From: Hydrogenophaga sp.
GTDB lineage: Bacteria > Pseudomonadota > Gammaproteobacteria > Burkholderiales > Burkholderiaceae_C
Reading direction: 5' to 3'
DNA: 64,000 nt
NCBI RefSeq assembly: GCF_025699295.1
Contig: NZ_JAILWB010000004.1
Coordinates: 124,001 to 188,000, forward strand
Part shown: positions 37,648 through 44,558 of the stretch, piece by piece
How positions within the stretch are numbered: the stretch's first letter is position 1
Layout: each line of letters starts with the position of its first letter
Notes under the pieces: model-generated
What the model was told of the DNA's origin: nothing
The model's database searches: none
Seen by the model: only the letters and a program-made list of their open reading frames with translations
Program-made: the position numbers and the translations under genes

Positions 37648-38126
37648 GCGGCCTCCGGGGCAAAACGCAGCGCCACGCCGTTGTTGCAGTAGCGCTTGCC
37701 GCTGGGTTGGGGGCCGTCGTTGAACACGTGACCCTGGTGGCCGTCGCAGCGCACGCAGTGGTACTCGGTGCGCGGCAGGATCAGCTTGTAGTCGGTCTTG
37801 GTGCCCAGTGCACCGGGCAGCGGCGTGTGGAAGCTGGGCCAGCCGGTGCCGCTCTCGTACTTGGCGTCGGACGAGAACAGCGGCAGGTCGCAGCCCGCGC
37901 AATGGTAGGTGCCCTTGCGCTTCTCGGCGTTGAGCGGGCTGGTGCCCGCGCGCTCCGTGCCTTCCTCACGCAGCACGGCGAACTGCGCCGGTGTCAGGCG
38001 CTTCTTCCATTCGGCGGGGGAGAGGTTCCAGGGGGCGGTGGCGGCCAGGGCATGGGCCACGGGCGCGGCGGCCTGCGAGCCCAGGCCGAGGAGGGTGAGC
38101 AGCTTCATGGTGTGTCGGCGGTTCAT
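37644..38126 (-). CDS. msrB: Exported peptide methionine-(R)-S-oxide reductase
   Basis: Reduces R-methionine sulfoxide in proteins. It has 160 residues with a leader starting MNRRHTMKLL (RR pair, hydrophobic run, AHALA cleavage), probably exported. Zinc cysteines are in YHCAGC and YHCVRC, and the catalytic Cys is in KRYCNNGVALRF. The ATG at 38126 has an AAAGG site; an ATG at 38144 is an alternative. Unlike the membrane-anchored MsrPQ system, this is a separate soluble MsrA/MsrB pair for envelope oxidative repair. Confidence 0.93.
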   Translation of the reverse strand: MNRRHTMKLLTLLGLGSQAAAPVAHALAATAPWNLSPAEWKKRLTPAQFAVLREEGTERAGTSPLNAEKRKGTYHCAGCDLPLFSSDAKYESGTGWPSFHTPLPGALGTKTDYKLILPRTEYHCVRCDGHQGHVFNDGPQPSGKRYCNNGVALRFAPEAA

Positions 38127-38233
38127 GGTGACGGGACCTTTCATGCGGATAGGTCGGTCGCGGTGGCCGATTTCTTACACGCGAACCCGTTGGAGTCGGT
38201 CTGGCCGCGCGGGTTCTGCGCTCGCACGCGCCA

Positions 38234-38818
38234 TTACAAGGGCTTGAGCACGAAGCCGATCACCAGGCCCTGGTCCGTGACGGTGATCGGTCCGGGCTGC
38301 ATGCCCATGGCGTCCACCATCTTCAGGTCCTGAGGTTGCAACTGGTGCAGCACGAGTTCGCGCAGCGACTGTTCGGCCAGCGCGGGCGCGTAGGTGTTGA
38401 GCATGTCCACCACGCCAGGCTGCAGGCTGGGAAAGCGCAGGCGACCCAGGCGCAACTGGTGCGCGCGCACAGTGCGGTCACTCGGTTCGTAGCGCAGCGC
38501 GAAGTCGACGTCGAAGCTGCCCTGGTGGCTGCGGTTGAGCGCGGGCCCGGCCACCTCCACCACCATCTCGCTGCGCAGGCGGTTCTGCGCGGGCAGCAGG
38601 CGCAGGCGGGGGATCTGCAGATCGAGGTTCAGGACGCCGGGCACCGGGTAGCGCAGCGGGAAACGCCGGGCCACGGCTTGTTGCAGCTGATCGAGCGACA
38701 CCGTGTGGCCTGCGGGCGCATCCCCAGGCGCAGGGTATTCGCTGGCGCGCGCGCCCACCGCACCAGCAAGGGCGCCGTGGAGCAGCGGGAGGACAAGGCA
38801 AAGGGTTCTGCGTCGCAT
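38234..38818 (-). CDS. DUF1439 family exported protein
   Basis: A 194-residue protein with an N-terminal signal (MRRRTLCLVLPLLHGAL, cleavage near ARASEY). The rest is rich in alternating beta-type segments, with QLQQAVARRFPLRY near 45-58 and RLRLLPAQNRL near 71-81, which fit DUF1439 (YceB-like lipid-binding fold). No lipobox Cys is seen, so it is probably periplasmic and soluble. Function unknown. Confidence 0.75.
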   Translation of the reverse strand: MRRRTLCLVLPLLHGALAGAVGARASEYPAPGDAPAGHTVSLDQLQQAVARRFPLRYPVPGVLNLDLQIPRLRLLPAQNRLRSEMVVEVAGPALNRSHQGSFDVDFALRYEPSDRTVRAHQLRLGRLRFPSLQPGVVDMLNTYAPALAEQSLRELVLHQLQPQDLKMVDAMGMQPGPITVTDQGLVIGFVLKPL

Positions 38819-38869
38819 GGATGGCTGTTTGGAGCCAGCGTCGCGCCGCAGGTTCGCGTCAAGTCGTCT

Positions 38870-39130
38870 CTATTTGTAGAAGGCCTCGACCTTGCCCTTG
38901 AGCTGGATCAGCAGCGGGTTGCCCTTGCGGTCCAGCGTCTTGCCCGACGGCACCTTGACCCAGCCTTCGCTGATGCAGTACTCGGTGACGTCGAAGCGTT
39001 CCTTGCCGTTGAAGCGGATGCCCACGTCATGTTCGAACACGGCGGGCACGTGGTGAGGGCTGCCCGGTTCGATGCACAGGCGGTCGGGCAGGGGTGGACG
39101 AGAGGAGTCGGGGGAGGTGTTGTCGCTCAT
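38870..39130 (-). CDS. DUF3297 family small protein
   Basis: An 86-residue cytoplasmic protein matching the small, well-conserved DUF3297 family by its ending (RKGNPLLIQLKGKVEAFY) and the ERFDVTEYCISEGWVKV centre. No function is known for the family. It lies 51 bp from the DUF1439 gene on the same strand and is the last normal chromosomal gene before the retron island. Confidence 0.8.
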   Translation of the reverse strand: MSDNTSPDSSRPPLPDRLCIEPGSPHHVPAVFEHDVGIRFNGKERFDVTEYCISEGWVKVPSGKTLDRKGNPLLIQLKGKVEAFYK

Positions 39131-39145
39131 GGGCAGGATTGTTGA

Positions 39146-39409
39146 TCAGTTCGCAGCCGGGGCGAAAGGCGTGGTCTCAGCCGCCCAAGCCGGCAAAGGG
39201 TTCTGCACGTCCTCGTTGGCGTCCAGCGCGGCCAGAAGGGCCTCCACTTCTTCCAAGTGTTCGGCGCTCAGGCTGTCGGGGGCGATCAGATTCCTGGGCT
39301 TGTAGCCGAGCTTGGAGTCCACTGGAGGCGACTCATATAGATGGGAAAGCAGTCTGAAAATTTTCGATTTGGAGTGAGCATGGGATACCATCTGTATCGG
39401 AAACTTCAT
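39146..39409 (-). pseudogene. Probable 3' remnant of a chromosomal gene, broken at the retron edge
   Basis: The 87-codon frame is a chimera. From about residue 30 onward (39146-39322) it has the GC-rich host codon pattern and reads like a protein C-terminus (SAEHLEEVEALLAALDANED, then VQ). This vaguely resembles the end of YebC-type regulators. The first 30 codons lie in AT-rich DNA and run antisense to the retron effector, with no ribosome site. The simplest reading is that the upstream part of the gene was lost when the retron island arrived. A genuine short gene is less likely. Confidence 0.45.
39313..39341 (+). promoter_or_regulatory. Candidate sigma-70 promoter of the retron operon
   Basis: TTGGAG (39313-39318) and TATAGA (39336-39341) are separated by 17 bp, at the boundary between GC-rich host DNA and the AT-richer island. 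The predicted start site near 39348 rules out the ATG at 39341 and supports the effector start at 39380. Confidence 0.5.
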
Positions 39410-39991
39410 GTCGTAGATTCGATGAAAAGACCTTCAGTTGATAGATTTTCGAAGAGCGTCCAAGATCTATACAAAGGCAATCGGTTTGTCGTGTTTTTGT
39501 GCGGCCCTGCTCTAAAGGACGCTGAAACAAACAGTGGTTCCGCGCTACGTCTCCGTTTGCGTGATGAGCTCGAAGCTGATGGATACGAAGTAGTTTTGGG
39601 GGAGGACGAGGGCTTGGAGGATGTGCGCGTATCGGTGACAAAGGGCTACGCACATGATAATGAGCTTGAGTTCATCAGCCGGGAATGCAGCGCCATAGTC
39701 ATAGTGGCAGGGAGCGTAGGCTCATTTTGTGAACTTGGTCTTTTTGTGCACTGGCTAGCTCGGAATGATGATCGAACTTGCGATTTGATTTTGCTTGCTG
39801 ACAAGCTGTACGAAAATGATCGATCTTATTTCAATGAGGGCCCGGCAAGAGCCGCGGATGACTTTGGGAAGACGTTGTTTGTAGATTTCGCTACGGCGGA
39901 TCTCACGCCGGTTTTGAGACGGATAGCAGGTCGTCGGTCTACCCACTTCTTCGATGGGCGAGGTCGTCCGCCTTCGTCGCCCATACCATGA
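39380..39991 (+). CDS. Retron effector, nucleoside-deoxyribosyltransferase-like
   Basis: A 203-residue Rossmann-like protein. The opening strand FVVFLCGP (about residues 36-43) is followed by SALRLRLRDEL, GYEVVLGEDEG and the block SAIVIVAGSVGSFCELGLF, whose GSFxELG resembles the catalytic-Glu region of deoxyribosyltransferase-like and 'retron St85 family' effectors. It lacks the C-terminal winged helix that the Ec86 effector carries. The ATG at 39380 has a GGAG site 5 bp away. The stop overlaps the RT frame start (ATGA). Expected role: toxin held inactive by msDNA-RT and released on phage attack. Base use is AT-richer than the chromosome. Confidence 0.75.
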   Translation: MGYHLYRKLHVVDSMKRPSVDRFSKSVQDLYKGNRFVVFLCGPALKDAETNSGSALRLRLRDELEADGYEVVLGEDEGLEDVRVSVTKGYAHDNELEFISRECSAIVIVAGSVGSFCELGLFVHWLARNDDRTCDLILLADKLYENDRSYFNEGPARAADDFGKTLFVDFATADLTPVLRRIAGRRSTHFFDGRGRPPSSPIP

Positions 39992-41481
39992 CAGCGAGAC
40001 TGAATGGATCGCTTGTCCGATTGGCTTTAGGCTGCATACAGCCCGCGTCGGCGTTGCACATTGCAGAGTTCATCCGGAACGCTCTGCCTGAGGAGACACC
40101 CAGTGTCAATCCAGCTCTCGTCCAAGAAATGTTGAGTACATGGGAAAGTGGTGGCGACACTGTCTGCGTACATCAGCGACTTAAGCTGTATTCCCTTACT
40201 CGCTCTGGCGATGGAAAGTTGAGCGCCAAGGAACGAAGGCTTCGAGACCGTACGCGCTCCTTCTTGCTAAAAGAACTTCGCAGTGCTACCGTTCGGGAGC
40301 CAGAGGTTCAGGGTACAGAGAAGGCTGATGTTTCGTCAGCCGTACTCACTGATTCCGCAATACAAGAGGATGAGCGGCCAATAGGCACGGCCGAATCTCC
40401 TCGCAGAGCTCGGAGCTCCGGCCGTGCCTATTGGCCGCTCCTCTCACAGCAACTTTATGTTGGCTCTTCTTCCCCCTCCTCTGGCACCTTTTTTCGCTTT
40501 CTTTCGTTTCCCACAGTAAAGCGTTGCTGTGAGGCGTTTGGACACGAGGCAGTGCCAGAAGACGGTGTCGGGTTGGGAGAAATCGCTTTGGCTATGGGCC
40601 TTAGTCCTCGTCTACTCGGTGTGTTGCTCCATAAGCCTGAAAGGCATTACCGTGTCTTTGAAATTCCCAAAGCCAACGGTACGCCTCGTGAGATTTGTGC
40701 CCCTCGGACTGTAATGAAGCTGGTCCAGTACTTTGTCCTCGACTATCTACTGAGAGCTTTTCCAGTTCATCCAGCGGCAACTGCATTCGAGCCAGGCTGT
40801 TCGATAAAATGGAACGCCGTTGCTCATGTTGGTAAACGCTATGTGGCCAACATCGATGTGCAGAATTTCTTCGGATCGCTCACTACAAAGGTTGTCTTTA
40901 AACAGCTATTGCGCGCGGGGTTCAAGCTGAATACGGCAGCTTTCGTTGCACGAATTTCGTCCTACAGGGGTAGCCTTCCGCAGGGGGCTCCCACTAGCGC
41001 GGCTCTCTCCAACATCTGTATGTATGAGTTCGACGAGCTTCTAACGTCAGACAGTTCAGCTAGCAGAGTAACCTACACGCGCTACGCTGACGACATCACT
41101 TTCAGCGGCGATGATCTTGAAGCTGTCCGGATATGCATCGCCAAAGCATCTGACCATTTGGGAGCGTTGGGGCTGGTGCTGAACAGGGATAAAACAAGGA
41201 TATTCGGTCAATCTTCCCGCCAAGTGGTTACCGGCCTGGTGGTCAACGTTAAGGCACAACCGACGCGTGAGTACAGGAGAAATTTGCGGTCATTGCTTCA
41301 CCACGTAAAGCTCAATCCATTTCAGCACTTGGATCAGTATGACGAGATACAAGGCAAGGCAGCGTTTGCTCTTTCGTTCTCTGGTCCAGACACACAAGTG
41401 GGCAGTCTCTCCTCGCAATATGTAGATGAGGCACTTGCCGTTATGCGTGCCCTTCGCAAATCTGGACAAGAAAAATCGTAG
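39988..41481 (+). CDS. Retron reverse transcriptase with N-terminal winged-helix-like extension
   Basis: A 497-residue frame. Residues 1-98 look like a small winged-helix domain; 99-165 are encoded by the msr-msd RNA; about 168-497 are the polymerase. Polymerase marks are NIDVQNFF (D290), LPQGAPTS (330-337), TRYADD (D368, D369), and the two retron-specific signatures NAVAH (276-280, NAxxH) and VTG (414-416). The first ATG overlaps the effector stop. The polymerase could instead start at an in-frame GTG at 40552 (309 residues, near Ec86 RT size), but that site lacks a well-placed ribosome site. Either way the enzyme copies msd into 2'-5' branched msDNA. Confidence 0.9.
   Translation: MTARLNGSLVRLALGCIQPASALHIAEFIRNALPEETPSVNPALVQEMLSTWESGGDTVCVHQRLKLYSLTRSGDGKLSAKERRLRDRTRSFLLKELRSATVREPEVQGTEKADVSSAVLTDSAIQEDERPIGTAESPRRARSSGRAYWPLLSQQLYVGSSSPSSGTFFRFLSFPTVKRCCEAFGHEAVPEDGVGLGEIALAMGLSPRLLGVLLHKPERHYRVFEIPKANGTPREICAPRTVMKLVQYFVLDYLLRAFPVHPAATAFEPGCSIKWNAVAHVGKRYVANIDVQNFFGSLTTKVVFKQLLRAGFKLNTAAFVARISSYRGSLPQGAPTSAALSNICMYEFDELLTSDSSASRVTYTRYADDITFSGDDLEAVRICIAKASDHLGALGLVLNRDKTRIFGQSSRQVVTGLVVNVKAQPTREYRRNLRSLLHHVKLNPFQHLDQYDEIQGKAAFALSFSGPDTQVGSLSSQYVDEALAVMRALRKSGQEKS
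40295..40489 (+). ncRNA. Retron msr-msd noncoding RNA within the RT frame
   Basis: Candidate a1 (40295-40306, GGGAGCCAGAGG) and a2 (40478-40489) pair with 8 bp, a mismatch, then 3 more including a G-U. After a1 the msr hairpin GGCTGA-TGTTTCG-TCAGCC (40323-40341) has the same UGUUUCG loop as retron Ec86, with stem bases changed in compensating pairs. The msd is the long perfect hairpin 40372-40440. The AGC at 40298-40300 is a candidate branch-G context. The ends of the transcript and the branch point are inferred; the loop and the msd stem are seen directly. Confidence 0.75.
40372..40440 (+). repeat. msd stem: 22-bp perfect inverted repeat
   Basis: Arms 40372-40393 and 40419-40440 are exactly complementary over 22 bp, GC-rich in otherwise AT-richer DNA, with a 25-base tip that can form CTCC/GGAG pairing. 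The arms begin GAGCGGCCAATAGG and close with CCTATTGGCCGCTC. This is the expected form of the reverse-transcribed msd. The frame stays open through it. Confidence 0.9.
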
Positions 41482-41650
41482 TACTGAGACTCAATGCATC
41501 ATGGGAGGGCGAAATCGAACACAAGACTTCAGTTCTGTTGAGATCGCTGTGATCCATGAGGGTATTGGTGTCACGAGCTAGGCAGTGCACTCGCGAAATA
41601 TCTGCGGGCAGGTAGTGATGGAAAGAACCGAATCTCACAGTGTTTGACTT
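41482..41650. other. Gene-free right flank of the retron island
   Basis: 169 bp between the RT stop and the dbpA stop (convergent). The base composition returns to host-like only at about 41640. No tRNA, clear direct repeat, integrase or T-run terminator was seen. A heptamer CTGGAGG near 39323 recurs inverted near 41655, too short to call an insertion signature. Confidence 0.5.
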
Positions 41651-43045
41651 TCAGTCCTCCAGCACCCGCACCTTCACACCCTTGCCCTTGATCCGCCCGG
41701 CGTTGAGGCGGCTGGCGGCCTGTTGCGCGATGTCGCGGTTCACCGCGACGTAGGTGGACCACTCGTTCACGTTGATCTTTCCCACCTGTTCGCGCGTGTA
41801 GCCCAGGTCGGCGGTGAGCGCGCCCAGCACGTCGCCGGGGCGGATCTTTTCCTTGCGGCCGCCCTGGATGTGCAGCGTCACCATGGGCGGCACGAGCGGG
41901 CCGCTTCCAGTGGGTGCGAGCTCGTCCAGCGGGTGCCAGGCCGACTCGCGGCCCTGCAACTGCTCGATCTTGCCGACGCTGCCCATCTCGTCCAGGCTCG
42001 CGAGGTTGAGTGCCAGGCCGCTTTCACCCGCGCGGCCGGTGCGCCCGATGCGGTGGACGTGCACCTCGGGGTCGGGCGTCACGTCGACGTTGATCACGGC
42101 GGCCAGGCTGGCGATGTCCAGGCCGCGCGCGGCCACGTCGGTGGCCACCAGCACCGAGCAACTGCGGTTGGCAAAGCGCACCAGAACCTGGTCGCGCTCG
42201 CGCTGCTCCAGTTCGCCGAACAACGCGAGTGCGCTGACGCCCTGGGCCTGCAGCACCGCCACCAGATCGCGGCACTGGGCCTTGGTGTTGCAGAACGCCA
42301 GCGTGCTCTCGGGCCGGAAATGGTGCAGCAGCCGGCTCACGGCGTCCAGCCGCTGCGTTTCGGCCACTTCGTACCAGCGCTGTTCGATCTGCGTGCCCGT
42401 GTGCTGCGCATCCACTTTCACGGTGACGGGTTCGCGCATGAAGCGTGCGCTCAGGCTGGCGATGCCTTCGGGGTAGGTGGCCGAGAACAGCAGCGTCTGG
42501 CGCGTGGCGGGGCACTGTTTCGCCACGGTCACGATGTCGTCGAAGAAGCCCATGTCGAGCATGCGGTCGGCTTCGTCGAGCACCAGGGTGTTGAGCGCGT
42601 CCAGCTGCAGGCTGCCGCGTTCCAGGTGGTCCATGATGCGCCCCGGCGTGCCCACCACGATGTGCGCGCCATGTTCGAGCGTGGCGAGCTGGCCGCGCAG
42701 CGGCACGCCGCCGCACAGCGTGACGACCTTGATGTTGTCCTCGGCGCGCGCGAGGCGGCGAATCTCGGTGGTCACCTGGTCGGCCAGTTCGCGCGTGGGG
42801 CAAAGCACCAGGGTCTGCACCGCGAAGCGGCGCGGGTTCAGGTTGGCCAGCAGCGTCAGGGAAAAGGCGGCGGTCTTGCCACTGCCGGTCCGGGCCTGCG
42901 CGATCAGATCCTTGCCCAGCAGCGCGGGCGGCAGGGCGGCGGCCTGGATCGGCGTCATAGACGCATAGCCCAGCCGTGCCAGGTTGGCCAGCATGGCCGG
43001 AGAAAGGGGGAGGGTGCCGAAATCGGTCGGGGAGGCGGTGGTCAT
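41651..43045 (-). CDS. dbpA: ATP-dependent RNA helicase DbpA
   Basis: DEAD-box helicase acting in 50S ribosome assembly on 23S rRNA helix 92. The 464-residue protein has the Q motif near 27-36 (ASMTPIQAAAL), Walker A ARTGSGKT at 51-58, PTRELA, the DEAD box VLDEADRML, SATYP and HRIGRTGR. The C-terminal RNA-binding domain (about 390-464, with GRKEKIRPGDVLGAL) identifies DbpA rather than RhlE or RhlB. It is convergent with the retron RT gene. Confidence 0.94.
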   Translation of the reverse strand: MTTASPTDFGTLPLSPAMLANLARLGYASMTPIQAAALPPALLGKDLIAQARTGSGKTAAFSLTLLANLNPRRFAVQTLVLCPTRELADQVTTEIRRLARAEDNIKVVTLCGGVPLRGQLATLEHGAHIVVGTPGRIMDHLERGSLQLDALNTLVLDEADRMLDMGFFDDIVTVAKQCPATRQTLLFSATYPEGIASLSARFMREPVTVKVDAQHTGTQIEQRWYEVAETQRLDAVSRLLHHFRPESTLAFCNTKAQCRDLVAVLQAQGVSALALFGELEQRERDQVLVRFANRSCSVLVATDVAARGLDIASLAAVINVDVTPDPEVHVHRIGRTGRAGESGLALNLASLDEMGSVGKIEQLQGRESAWHPLDELAPTGSGPLVPPMVTLHIQGGRKEKIRPGDVLGALTADLGYTREQVGKINVNEWSTYVAVNRDIAQQAASRLNAGRIKGKGVKVRVLED

Positions 43046-43067
43046 CCCCGATTATCGGTGGCGGCGC

Positions 43068-44558
43068 TCAGCCGCCGAGCGTGAAGTAGAAGGTGGCGCC
43101 CTTGTCGGGCGCCGCATCGGCCCACACGCGCCCGCCGTGGCGCGCGGCGATGCGCTGCACGATGCTCAGGCCGATGCCCGTGCCCTGGAACTCGGTGTCG
43201 GTGTGCAGGCGGCGGAACGGGCTGAACACCTGTTCGGCATACGCCATGTCGAAGCCGCAACCGTTGTCGCGCACGTAGAAGACGTCCTCGTTGCCCTGCA
43301 GTTCGTGGCCCACCTCGATGCGGGTGACCTCCCGCTTGGCGCAGAACTTCCAGGCGTTGCGGATCAGGTTGTCGAGCACGCTGCGCACCAGAACTGGGTC
43401 GCCCACGGCGCTCAGCCCCGGGGCAATGCGCACTTCGGCGATGCGCTCGGGCGCGGTCTCGAGTTGCTGTTCGATGATCTCGGCGGCGATGGCACTGAGG
43501 TCGACGTCGACGAGTTTTGGCTGCACCTGCGAGAGCTTGGACAGGTTGAGCAGGGCGTCGATCAGGTTGCCCATCTGGGTGCTCTTGGCGGCGATCCGGG
43601 CGATCAGCTTGGCGCCTTCATCACCCAGGTCGGCGCGGTGGTCCTCCAGCAGCACGGCGCTGAGGCCCGCGATGGAGCGGATCGGCGAGCGCAGGTCGTG
43701 CGCCACCGAGTAGCTGAAGGTCTCCAGCTCGCGCAGGCTCTCGCGCAACTCGGTGGTGCGTTCGTGCACCAGTTGCTCCAGTCCCTCGTTGAGCCGCTGC
43801 AGGCGGATCTCGGCGTGCTTGCGTTCGGTGACGTCCTGCACTACGCCGCTCAGGCGTTGTTCCGACACGGGGCTGGCGTCCAGCTTGATCCAGCGCGACG
43901 TGGCCGGGCCCGCGAGCAGGCGGAACTCTTCGCTGAACTTGCGCAGCGGCGCCATGGTCTCCCGCAGCCTGCTCTCGACGTACTGCCGGTCCTTCTCGTC
44001 CACGTCGGCCAGAAAATCGGCCAGGGTCAGGGGCCGTGCCGCGTCGCGGCCGAGCAGAGACGCGGTGCGCGGATTGATGGTCATTGCGCTGGTGACGGTG
44101 TCCATCTCCAGCACCCCCATGCTCGCGGCGTCGAGCGCCTGTTGCAGCAGGCGCCTGTTCTCCCGCAGTGATTCTTCCACCGTGTGGCGTTCCAGCGCCA
44201 TCTGGATGGTCGCGTGCAGCTCGCGCTCCGAGAAGGGTTTGATCAGGTAGCCGTAGGGCGTGGTCTGGCGCGCGCGCTCCAGCGTGGAGTCCTCCGAATA
44301 GGCGGTGAGGTAGATCACCGGCACCGGGTGGTCGTTCTTGAGGCGGGCGGCCACATCGATGCCGTCCATGTCGCCTTCGATGTGGATGTCCATCAGCACC
44401 AGGTCGGGGCGCGTGCTGTGGACCAGCGCCAGGCTTTCCTGCCCGGACACCGCCACGGCGGGCACGTCATAACCCAGTTGCGACAGGCGCTGCTGGAGGT
44501 TGAAGGCGACGATGCTTTCGTCTTCCACGATCAGGATGCGCGGTGGCGTGTTTCTCAT
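43068..44558 (-). CDS. Hybrid receiver-PAS-histidine kinase
   Basis: A 496-residue cytoplasmic protein with the receiver first: REC (about 5-120; phospho-acceptor D57, T85, K107), a PAS-like sensor (about 130-250), a short coiled coil, HisKA with H287 in SYSVAHDLRSP and a HATPase domain (N in NLIRNAW; DNGCGFD; GTGIGLSI). No membrane segment is present. Its ATG overlaps the stop of the upstream PAS kinase (4 bp), so the two kinases are co-made and the REC domain is the probable target of that partner. The signal and output gene are unknown. Confidence 0.92.
   Translation of the reverse strand: MRNTPPRILIVEDESIVAFNLQQRLSQLGYDVPAVAVSGQESLALVHSTRPDLVLMDIHIEGDMDGIDVAARLKNDHPVPVIYLTAYSEDSTLERARQTTPYGYLIKPFSERELHATIQMALERHTVEESLRENRRLLQQALDAASMGVLEMDTVTSAMTINPRTASLLGRDAARPLTLADFLADVDEKDRQYVESRLRETMAPLRKFSEEFRLLAGPATSRWIKLDASPVSEQRLSGVVQDVTERKHAEIRLQRLNEGLEQLVHERTTELRESLRELETFSYSVAHDLRSPIRSIAGLSAVLLEDHRADLGDEGAKLIARIAAKSTQMGNLIDALLNLSKLSQVQPKLVDVDLSAIAAEIIEQQLETAPERIAEVRIAPGLSAVGDPVLVRSVLDNLIRNAWKFCAKREVTRIEVGHELQGNEDVFYVRDNGCGFDMAYAEQVFSPFRRLHTDTEFQGTGIGLSIVQRIAARHGGRVWADAAPDKGATFYFTLGG

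Noticed and set aside
39341..39379. Earlier ATG for the retron effector at 39341
   Set aside because: It falls on the predicted -10 / start-site region and its ribosome site is 12 bp away; the ATG at 39380 has a GGAG 5 bp upstream.
40372..40440. Inverted repeat in the RT gene as a transcription terminator or IS end
   Set aside because: No T-run follows, the frame continues, and the adjacent Ec86-like msr hairpin plus the retron RT explain it as the msd stem.
41441..41638. 65-codon minus-strand frame after the RT gene
   Set aside because: No ribosome site, no recognisable motif, mostly overlapping noncoding flank and the RT tail; likely chance.
39320..41660. Target-site direct repeats or attachment sites bounding the retron island
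   Set aside because: Only a 7-bp inverted match (CTGGAGG) was found by eye, too short to support an insertion mechanism.
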